Assembly (NCBI GenBank): GCA_040954595.2
Contig: CM082578.2
Location: forward strand, 18,228,001 to 18,292,000
DNA from: Balanoglossus misakiensis
Lineage: Eukaryota > Hemichordata
Reading direction: 5' to 3'
Length of the DNA: 64,000 nt
The notes under the pieces were generated by a model. That model was not told where the DNA came from. It searched no databases and was given only the letters and a program-made list of their open reading frames with translations. Of this stretch, positions 47,575 through 59,500 are shown in pieces (the first letter of the stretch is position 1; every line of letters begins with the position of its first letter). Position numbers and translations under genes: made by a program.

Positions 47575-50500
47575 GATAAGTAACTACTCTACCCCTGTTT
47601 TTTAAAAACTGGTATATCTTGAAGTAATAGTTAACCTTCTTACTTTTTCAGTGCATCATCACAGGACTGGCAGTAATTTGTCCAGATGACCCAATGGAGT
47701 TCATAGCAGAGAAGTTGCGTGAGTTCATGAACCTGAGGGAAGATCCACTCCAAGGTCTTGAAGCAGTTAAATGGTAAGGGGGTTCATTGCTAGTAAAGCA
47801 AAACACTAGGTAGATCCCGGTTGCATTTAGACTTGAAGGTGTAGATCCATCACTTTGGGCATCGTCCTGTATCACTCTCCCAAACATATGTTAGTTTATT
47901 TCTTAATAAATAATAATAAGGTTGTATTGTTGTTTGAGCTATACCTGAAACAAAAGGGGAATGGACAGTGTATATACTATTGCAAGACTTTGCAGTTGGC
48001 TATATTTTATGTTGTCCACACCTTTGTAATGATAAATGAACATTTTTTGTCTTCTCTTTCACAGGGATATGTTAATTCCAGAGGAGTTAAAACCAAAAGA
48101 TAAACCAGTGTCAGCTCAGTACATTGATAACATCTTCAATTTCGATGACGAAAACTTGCAGGTTCATGCATATATACAGCACTAGTATCTTCTTTTGTGT
48201 GTTTGTTGTTTAACCAACTATCTGTCTTTTCAGTGCTGGTCCTGTGGAAAACATTCTTTTTTTGGGTGGGTGGGGGGGGGGGGATAACTGCCTGTTGTAT
48301 AGACAAGTAGACAAAACGAAAATCAACTCATAACTAGTATTTGCTTTGCAGACATTTATTATAGTATACCCATCTATTGCTATACTTTGCTTTTGATAGA
48401 TGCCAATAATACCATACACTGGTCAGTTACCAACACTGGATATGTTCAAAGCATAGAGGGGTGTAATAGTTATCAAATTATTGCAGTAGATGCAGCAGCT
48501 GATGTGACAGTCTGTCTGAAATGTGGTAGCTGTAGCATATAGCTATAGCGCTGGTAATAATTTGGCGTGCCAAAGTGATTGATTTGATCTGATGTGTCCC
48601 CCACTTGTGCTGATATAGTTCAGAACGTAGGCTCTTGGAAGTATATGTACCCTAGTTCCAATTTTCAAAAGTCTTGTGCTAATGTCATCAGTGTATTGCT
48701 ATACATTTTCCTCAGTTGCAGTCCAGTGAAACTTCACTGAAACTTGAAGAATGTATAGGAGAACACTGGAACCAAGTCCATGTGACTGGTGTTTTGATAT
48801 TTGGATTCAATTTCTTCTTTTCACTTGTTTGTTGTGATAGATTTGACAGTTGTCTGTTTTCCACAGGACCTAAATGCTCAAAGACAGATCAGATCGTCTT
48901 CTTACCACACTAATCATATCACTGCTGGTATATATGTATGTGTCGTGAGGTTTCGTATGCATGTTGGCATGATAGGTACATGTGTGCCTGTTTCCCAGCC
49001 ATATACACTGTTGACTAGTTCGATGAACAAGAGACACAAACCCATCACTAGACCTCAGTGTATATGATTCTGTAAGCTGTGAATTTGTTGAAGTATGCAT
49101 GCTTGTGTGCTACAGACTAACCCAAGACTTTATTTCATCATCATCATCATCTTCTATATCTGTGTGTTTTTGTTTTTGTGTGTAGTTTTTGTGTGTTTCT
49201 CTTCTCTCAACTAACGTGTGTTATTTAAAAAAAAAAATACCTACACCCACAACGTGGTTATCACAAAGATTGGTGGATTGATTTTCCTTACGATTGCTGG
49301 CGTGTGGATGTTGTACTCTGTAGTTTTGTCAGGGACATTCTGCATGAACTGAAACTTTGGTCAATTTTTCATCTCATTATTTCATATGGATGCAGTTTTG
49401 ATTGCCGGGTACAGCTCTTAGCTAGAACAGCCACAAACAAAATAATCCAGTACTACATACATCTGATTGGACACTTTAGTCAGGGTTGTGTGTGCGTTCC
49501 ATCTTGCTTGCCCATAAAGTGAAAACTAAATGACATGTTTTTCTCTTGTTTGCTTTGCTATAAATGCATGTGGTTTTGCTTTCATAGACATTTGACCTCG
49601 GTATCTTCAATATAGCCAAGATATGAACATATCGCAACTCACAGAAAATTTTCAGAAAAAGAAAAGTCACTAACCTTGCATGTTTTGTTGACATTTTACA
49701 CTGCATGTCATTCATTAATCATACTTTGCATGGGTCGACCGTAGAGCGACCGCTTTCATATTATTTTTAACTGAAAAATATACTCACCATGCTTTTGTTT
49801 ATTTTTTCATTTTTTCTCTGTTGGGTACATATATGTGTATATCAACATGTAACATGTTACAATGTTCACGCATTCACTCACCTTGGTTCTGCATTTGTCG
49901 CCATCATGCCTCTCACGCACTGCAGCCATGGGAACGGATGGTAAAGTCTACAGAATCATTTGATCTATCAAATTCTCTCTCTCTCTCTCTATTGTTCTTT
50001 CACCAGTTGATTCAAAATGGTTCTATATACCTCAGTAAAAAAATAATTATTTCTTGATAGAATTAGAATTACTAATCTTGTACCTACATAGCATTAACAC
50101 AAATGACATCCCTGTTTCTGTCACTTTTGAGATAATCCAGTATTGTTTTACTCTGCTGATTTGAGACCAATATGAACCAACTGGGGGTGGGGGGAAGGCA
50201 GGGTTAGGAGAACATACATTGTCCAAAACATACCAATACAAAAAGCTTTACTGAGAACAATGGGGGCTTGTGAAAGAACTACCTTTCTGTTTTGAAGTGG
50301 CGTTGATTATTACTTTGCAGTGCTAGACAATTGATAGATGCACAGTTTTTTGATGTGACGGTCATAAGGCACAGTAGAGAACTGTATGCAGGGGCTTGCT
50401 GGTAGATCAATGAATTGAACTGTACATCTGAAATATAATGGATACTTGAAAAATCCTTAGTCAGTTTTTCTCAATTCATATTAATCTGCAAGCCACCTGA

Positions 50501-53500
50501 AACAGTACACAAACATACATCTAAGAACATTTCAGAGTTTTGTCTTGTGAATACTGAAATCTTATGTTAGAAAGGAGTTCCTATGTACTGTGTTGTGTCA
50601 AACACGTATTTGATGTTTTATGAAAATATATTGTACAATTCACACTCATATCATTAATTGTTATATTTTTGTTGACCTTATCAAACTACCGGTAGTGTGT
50701 AAAGTTGTTTATTTGTAATGGATCTTTTTCATTGTGTCATTTTTGTGGTATGACTAACTGTATCATTACAATTCTTGTCCTGTGTACAGCCCACTCCAGA
50801 ACAGTATGCAAAGGCTTATCAACATTACAACAACAGACTCATAAGTATATGTTTTGGGTAAGTTGTATCTTCAAAATGGTTGTTGTGTTATTTGTCTGAA
50901 ACTTCAGGAAAATTTAGAAATGATCAGTATGAAAACATTGTGCATCATTATTAGAATGAAATTTCATGTGAAAATGATGATCCACCATCCTGAGTTGTAG
51001 CAACCAGGCAGGCAGTGATACCAAGCCTTGAATTTCTGACCAATTTTTGTCTGTCTTCCTTCTTCCCAGAGCATGGGAGTGGTACCACGAACGCAAAGTC
51101 AGAAAGAGAATAGAACTGGCCAGGAAAATGGCTGAGGCATCCAAATATCACGCACTGAGAATGCAAAGAGTACACTTGAAACAGTGGGTTGACTGGTTTA
51201 CATTCAGGAAAGCACGCCAAGCATGTAAGTAGAAATAAAGATACCGGGTAGTACGTAATGCCAAATGTATGCAGAGAGATTCAGGAGAATAGAATCCGAT
51301 ACTATAAACTGTAACATTACCCTAAACATGAATATATCAATGTTCTTCATGAAAACTTTATAGAGTCTTTGAAAATTCATGGTTTGGTATAATGTTTGCC
51401 ATTTATTTACAAAATGTCCCATATTGAAATGCAGTTCAAGCCATTGAAGGAAAAGTGATATGTTAATTGTTCTGTCTGTGTCTCATACAGTGGCATATTC
51501 GAAGATAGAGATGGTGTTTCACACCTCCCTGAGTCGTCTTGTATTTGAAGCTTGGCATAATGTTATGTTAGATTCCAGGAGAACAAGAGAGTACTTTGAG
51601 GTAAGTACTTCAATTCTTCCAGTCAGTGATATTGCTCTCCTTGTGTAAGAACTTTGTGTGCACATAATGTGCCACCAATCAAGCTACTGGTCCCCGTGTC
51701 TCTTAAATTGAAGGCATGTCATCAGTCAATATTCTAATAAGTAATCTCATAAATCTGATAGTTTTACACTGTGTTAGTGTTTACATATGAACTAAATTTG
51801 CCATAAAAAGCATCAACATGGTGTTTGTCCTCCATTGAGGTCTTTGGGTATGATAATGGTTTCTTCACCTTTGGCTGGAGTGACTGTGATGTGATCAACT
51901 ACATTATATTCTACGGTACTCTAGGCTTCTGGCATATCAGTCAGTCAGATTGCTTTCGTTCATTCTTTGAAGAATTCCAGGGAATCAGTAGAAGTTTTAG
52001 TGAGAACTTTTGTCTGGGGGAAAAATCAGATGTTCCATTCTTCATTCTGCTCCCATTTCTGAACTTTGTCTGCTGTTATTTCTATGTTTAATCAATAGTT
52101 CAACACCACTGTGTAGCTCTCAGCCTACAATCTTGATGGGCATTGTTACAGAGATCCTTTTTTTTCTTTCCACATTCTTAACCTTCCTGAACTGCTCTCA
52201 CTGTGTTTTTTTACGGTCTGCAATATTGTCTCTCACATCACTAATAGTATTCATTCCCTTTATCATGAACATGTACTATAGCTTCTCAACTGACTATAAG
52301 TCAAATATTTCCTTGGCCAATAGTTCCAGTCAAGTTTAAAAGGGTGAATTATGCATAATTCTGCAAAGTATAGGATTTACAGAAGATGAGCTATTTTTGA
52401 ACACATGATTTTAATAATGACAGGGTGTAATGAATAATTCCTTATGGTATGTACCATATAGTGAAGAACTCCATCTACAGTGTTTAAGAATCCTGAAAAT
52501 TATGCAATACACTGGTCTGCATTGTTCCAGCGAGTGTAGCCAATATTACTGCTTGAGAAAGAAGATTTCACTGCAATTCTGATGTGGCTTTCAGACCACA
52601 ATTTTCTTTTACAAATGAGGATTGAGCACAATTCAACAATAACACAAACTTTACATGATAAGTACAACATTCCACAGTAAATGGACTGGTATCTTTAATT
52701 TCTCACACGTCATCACACTTCACAATTTTTCTTCTGTTTCTTTTTCATTGGCTTTTTTGTCTTAATTTCATCTTACTTTTTTTTACATTGGTGTGTCATC
52801 TTTCTGCTTTTTCTTTTCATCTGGTTAATAGTCACAGACATTGGTAAGTTGTATAGTTTAGCTCAGCCTGATTTGACTGAGAAAATGCTGTAATTGTTTT
52901 AGCGCATGTGTTGCATATGGAGTAACAACCATTCCTGATTGCATGCAGCTTGTTGTTTTTAAAAAAAAAACATTTGCTTGTTTGTTGATTATTGTTAGTG
53001 GTTCATTTTTATGAAACAGCTCATGCATGTTAAGCTGTTTGACTAAATGTATTCATTTGCCTAACTTGCATGAATTGTAAATTAAATTTGTCATTTTTGA
53101 ATGTGCATCATTTTTTACTTTGGCTGACTTTATTTTGGGGGCGGTTTGCAAAGATGTGGACATACATGTAGTGATTTAGGGAGTCCCAAAACGTAGACCA
53201 AAAGTATTAGCAACTCAACCATTTCCAGTTATGATCTCTTTGTGTGTAAAGAGACCCTTCAGATGCTGAAATAATCTTGTGAAAGACCATTGTGAGTGTA
53301 TACCCTTAGATGTAGATACTTTTTCAGTTTAAAGTAGAAAGGAGAATATTTTAAATGCATTTAATAGTTTGTTTCTGGTTTTCCTAAAACTTGTAAAAGA
53401 TATAAAATAGAGTGATCAATGCATACAGAGTAAGTAGTAAAGATAGCAATTTAATATTAAATAATTTTGTTGTGTAAGGATTTACTTTGGATGTATTGGC

Positions 53501-56500
53501 AGCTAGTTTCAAACTATTGTAATATTTTTATTCTTGATGATTAAGATGAATATTTTTGGGCTTGCTGTATTTAAAATTCAGTTCTTACAAAACGAACATT
53601 AAAATTAGCTGTGTTATGTTTCATTTTTCAGAGACTAGAGCGAGGTGAGTTGGGTGATGATGATGATCATCTTGGACCGAGGGGAGAGGCAAGGGATGAC
53701 ATCTCCATGTTACCACGGAAAGCTGCTGTCAAGGTGAGAATGAGACAAATCCTGTGTACTGAGTAGACCTATAGGATGATCCCTCTGATTAGCTTGCAAA
53801 GGAAAAAGTTTCAACATGTGAGTCCCTTGCCTTCCAGTGCCTGCAGTTGAGTACCTTTGGGGTTTGTTCTGTGTGCTGCACTGCCAGGCCAAAAGGGTTT
53901 AACCCTCTTACCCCCAGTTGCATCTATAGAGTCCAACTTTACCATAGAAAAAAATTGGTTTGGACTGAACCATGGGTAGTGAAAGGGTTAATGTAGTATG
54001 CACCTGAGGGACAGATTTTCAGAAAAATGATAGCTCTCCAAACCTTTCAATTATTTACTATATTAGTGTCTGACCACTGAATATATTTTGTTTCAGATTT
54101 TTAGTTTTGTGGACATTTCTGACCTGGGTAGATGTGCTATGGTGTGTAGATCATGGAAAATGATTACAATGACAAGCAGTCTATGGAGTAGGGTAGGTCA
54201 TCAAGTCACACTTTTCAATATCATTAAATATTCTATTTGCAAAACATTCAAAACTTGTAAAGATAACTTTCTTGGTCAAATGGTCAAAAATGATATGCAT
54301 ATTCAGTTTGATCTGATATAGTATGATTCAACTGACAAGATCAAGTATTCCATTTGGGGTTTCTGTATGAAATACATATAAAACACCTGATGGGCCACTC
54401 GATGGGCATGTGTTGTCAGAATTTATTTTTGGCAGATGATTCTCAGATGAAAATCAAAAGCCTATATCCTAGGCTATAACATATCTCAAACCAAATTTCT
54501 TCATCTTGCAAATTAACATTTCTGTTTCTTTTCTCAGCTGGATCTTCACATAGTCAGAAACAAGTGAGTATATGCTTTCTGTGTTTAAAAAAATATCATT
54601 TGCTGTTTTCCCCCAGAGTTGTGATAACAAACAAATCATTGTAGCTTTCCATCAGATCAAATACCCCAGTACTGTGGAGTCACTCTGTGCAATTTCACAT
54701 AAAAAACACTATCAGGCATAATTTTCTAATCCTAGTAGTTAAACTTTACCCCTGGTACTCACAAAACTGTGAAGACCATAGAATTCAATGTCTAACTTTC
54801 TAAATGAGTATTCCAAATTTTACAATTCCTAATTTTCCGTCATTTCAAGTTCATGAATATGTAATGTAAGAAAACAACAGTATACAGTAGTATTGTTCAA
54901 AATGACAGACTGACATAACAATTTACTCAGCAACTCAGTATGGACTCCTGCAAATTGATACAATATGCATGAGGGTTCTTGGAGAAAACTTGTTTTCTGT
55001 TGCATAAGAAACCTATGCAAACTGTGAGGTTTTTCAAAAGACTACTGCAGAGTTACAGTCAATTTTTTGAAGACCATTTTATTATTGTTTTGCTTTGTTT
55101 TATTTCCTTTGTGTTGTTCTTTGTAAGGGTGTACAATGTCGCACATTTGTTGTACATGAAGTGAGTATTCTATAAAAAAAAATGCTTCCCTGTGGGGAAG
55201 GCAAGTACAACAAAGTAAACATAGACATAAACTGGACAAATGAGAGATTGCAGTACAAGGATTTGAGGTCAATTTGCATTCATGGTGAATTGCACATGTA
55301 CGGGTACAGATAAAGTTCTCATCAAGGGATGGTGAATCATATAAAGTATGCAAGTTGATGCTTTGAGCATACTTTTCAGTTGTGTAATGGAGTAACTGTT
55401 GTATTAAATTGTGAAGTGATATGTTAATTGGCATGGAGACATGATTGGGTTTAAAGTATTCATTGATCTCAAAAAGAAAGTCATATTTATGTAAGAATGA
55501 AAAATATTGAGTTCTTTCATTGCATGAGCACATATAAAAACATTTGGATGAAACCAGTCAGTCCTGGTTTTTGGAAAGTGGTTCCAAAAGTTCTGTATGT
55601 AAATAATGGTAGCAGGAGTTGGAGGGAGTAAGGCTGTATTGTCACAAACTTTTCTGGTCGAGCCACTCTTCACAGAATGTTGAAAATTCTGCGACATATA
55701 CAGCTTTACTGTCGCCAAATTGACTGCATCATCCATGGTTGGACATAGGGGCTGTGGACATTCTGTTTATCTTAGTCACATCAAAACGCAGTGGTTGGTG
55801 TAATTTTAAATATCATGGATTTGATATGCTGAGATGATTAGAACCAGCAAATTTAAATGAGTCTATATGTTGCAATGTTGCAAGAGCGGCAAGCTTTAAA
55901 TAGAAATTATAATTATATGATAAAAGGCGGCTAAATTTTAAAAGAATCACACACGTACGTAACAAGGTATTGTAGGTGCTTCAGCATCATCACGAATGGA
56001 TGCAAACATTAATGTGTGCTGCATGGTTTTTTGAATCATTAATTATCTAATTTTATTAATGGTGGTGATTGTGTGCTGGTGTTTTATTTGGGGGGAAGGG
56101 GATCTTTTTATGCATTGTCACTAATCAAATTATTTGATTTTTTTTTCTTTTTCCCCAATGTGTACACTGTTTTGTTGATTGCATGCTGCATGGTATTTAG
56201 GTTAAAGGATGGGTAAATATGCACTACGTTGTCCTTGTCTGGTTATCTCAACACTTTCCCATCAGAGATTTTCCCTCAACTCCCAAAGGAGAATATATTC
56301 TTTTTACCTTTCGTTGCACATCTCAGGATGTTACTGAGCGAGCCTTTTCTCCTCGGTAGCATAGAGACATATTTCTCACGATGAAGTGGACTGCATTGCC
56401 TGCACCGCAGTTTGACCCCATCATTGAGTGATGAGGTTGATGTGCGTGATCAGGTCAACGGGGGCTGAATCAGTTCAAAATGGTGTGAAAAAGACCAAAC

Positions 56501-59500
56501 AGGTTTATGCAAAACAAAAACAAACTGTGAAGTTGTTCTGGAGACGTGAAAAACAGTTGGTTCCATCCAGCCTTCGGCTCTGAACACAGAATTCCAGTCT
56601 GAAAGTGAACAAGCCGTGTACCCTATATGTAAATGTAGCTCTTATATTATGAGCACATGTGAGTTCCCATTCTGGAAGGGTTCGTTTTTCAGGTTCAACT
56701 GACCACGATAATGTGAAATTTATTTATTAAATTTTGGTTGGACAGATACCAGTCCATCTCAGATTTATTTTACTTATAGGAAAGTTTCCTCAGCCTAAAA
56801 AGCAACATTTTTGAGGGTGCTCTCCGGCAGAATGTATGAATCTATTGCACTGATGTGTTGATGTTGACCTCTGGTTCTTTGGCTGCAACCAGTGTACTGG
56901 CCTATGAAAGTCATGTGTGCTTATAATACGAGAAAACTTTGGTAACCAATATTTCCCTGCAGAAAATATTTTGGTGAAAGAAATGCAGCATAACATTATA
57001 ATGCCATTGACATAAAACTTCAACAAGAAAACAAGTGAATTCTGTCAACAAGTGGAAATGCTGGTTGCGAAGTGTTAGTTTACATTTATGTATATCGTAC
57101 ATGTCCTTGGCTTGTGACATTTCAGTGCTGTCTGGAAATGTTTTTTTTTCTTGAAAAGTTTTAGAGTATGTGAGAATGTCTCTGACATGAAGTAGTTTCA
57201 TTTGTAGCTGAATTGAAGAATGAATCAAGCACTACACACTGTAGAATCTGCACTGTAAGGCATACACTTTGTACATCACTGTAATGCTTGCGACACCGAT
57301 ATATGCCACCTGTAGCTCAGCTTTTGCGTAAAGTGCACCACCATTTGTCATTCTGCTGTCTAGATGGTAAAAAGACACCCTTGGATCGATCACCATCATC
57401 AGATGATGAGTTCATGTAGAATTGACAGATCAGAAGGATTTTAAATGTGGCTGTATAGTTTTACAGGGATAGTTGGTAATGACATTTTGGGTTGGTTTCT
57501 TGGAGCAGTTCAACTTGGTTGCAGTAAACGGTATGACAGCATTCATCGGGGTACCGGCATGCAAACATGTATCAACGAACGGTGATTGAGTTGTACATCT
57601 TAAATGTTGAATCATGTATTCACACAGACACACATACCATGTATACACATACACATACACATACATTCACACACACACATGTATACACACATATTTACAC
57701 ACACAAGGAGATACACACACAAGCATGCTGCATGCTAACACACATATGGTCACACACTCACACTTCATAGACTCAAGAATCGTATATTCACATACAAATG
57801 TAGTTACAACAACCTCCCTCATTTCATGTCTTCATTAAAACCACTTAGCAAATTCATGCAAAATATTAACCCCCATGTTAACAACACAATAAACATCATA
57901 ACAATCAAGCCTCGTCAAAAAATCCTTACATGTATTTTATATACAACTGTAGAAGATAAAAGTTTACATATTAGAGGGTTAGCTGTAGTTATAGTCTTCA
58001 AGTACTGGAGACCGTGTTTTAAAGCATGCATTTCCTGTTCCTTATTTTCTGTTATTTTTCCCATTCTCTTTGCTTCAACTAAAAAGGGTAACAGACCAGA
58101 CTGTGATAACACTACTCAACAAATGCAGGCCATACCTGATCCATCTCAACTTACGAGGATGTGCCCATCTGAAAAAGCCCAGCTTCATTACAATCGGTGA
58201 GTTCATCAGAGTGAACAGTTGTATCATTTCAAAAAAAGATTTAGACATTAAATTTGCACAGCACAAGCATTTTTTTTAGCTCAAATGAATTTGATATTTT
58301 TGAAGCAATCACAAGTAGACACATAGACTGGTGTTGTTCCATCTACAAATGTACATGCAAATTACCACACATCTTTGATTTGACTCTGTTATATCCCTAA
58401 GAAATGAGGGATTAGTAGAAAAAACACTATGGCACTGTAGTGGTAGTATAGGTATTCTGTTTTCAGAAATATTTGTTTCCACAGACCAGACTGCTCTGAA
58501 AATACACTTTAAAATATGACCGACTGTATAATACTAACATTGCACACTGAATTTCAGGTCAATGCAAAAATCTTCAAGATCTCAACATCTCGGAATGTAC
58601 TGGTGTCAATGACGATATGATGAGAGACATTGCCGAAGGTTGCTCCACACTGCTGTACTTGAATCTGTCGCATACCCTCATCAGTGATGCTACTCTCCGA
58701 GTGCTTGCCAGGTAAGGATCAAGTTGTGAGTAATTATTTCAGTGTGAGTACCAGAATAGAAGTGAAATCTACTGCTTGTTTCATTTAGGCATATTTCCTC
58801 ATTCTTACGATAGTATAGGATGCTGGCTATATGTTGTATAGTTAAGTACTTGTACTATATTCATGGTGGTTAGTTAAATACATGTCACCACATAATGTCC
58901 AGGTTCTGACAGAGCATTTCTGTTTATTCCTGTGACTGTCTCAACACAGGTGCTGTACCAATTTACAATATTTAAGTCTGGCATACTGCAAGCGCTTCTC
59001 AGACAAGGGTCTGCAGTACTTGGCCAATGGCAGGGGATGTCGCAAACTTGTCTATTTAGATCTGTCAGGATGTACGCAGGTAAGTTTGAAGCAAAGTCAA
59101 TTATGTCGTGTCTTATTTTTGAGGCAAACAGGGACCTTACTTTCGTATGCCACCATTACATGTATGTTACTGATCTAATATTCAAAGTTGTAAATATTGT
59201 GAAGCTGTATTGTGGCAGGGGTACTGTTGTGGAAATGGTCTTGAAGGTTGTCAAAAATGTTACCTCATCCTATATTTGACAGATTACAGTGGAGGGATTC
59301 AGGAACGTGTCACAGGGATGTTCCAATCTACAATCAATTTACGTCAATGACAACAACACAATGCGAGATGAATGCATGGCTGCCATGACCACGAAATGTC
59401 ACAACATCCGAGCTGTGTCATTGCTTGGTGCCCCTCACCTGGGTGATCCCATCTTCAAAGGATTGGCGGCCAACAGAAGACTACAGAGAATCAGAATAGA

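Noticed and set aside
48864-48924. Possible FBXL13 exon after ttttccacag (DLNAQRQIRSSS)
   Set aside because: A good acceptor, but the only nearby donor gives 61 nt, which breaks the phase-0 to phase-0 link between exons 3 and 4.
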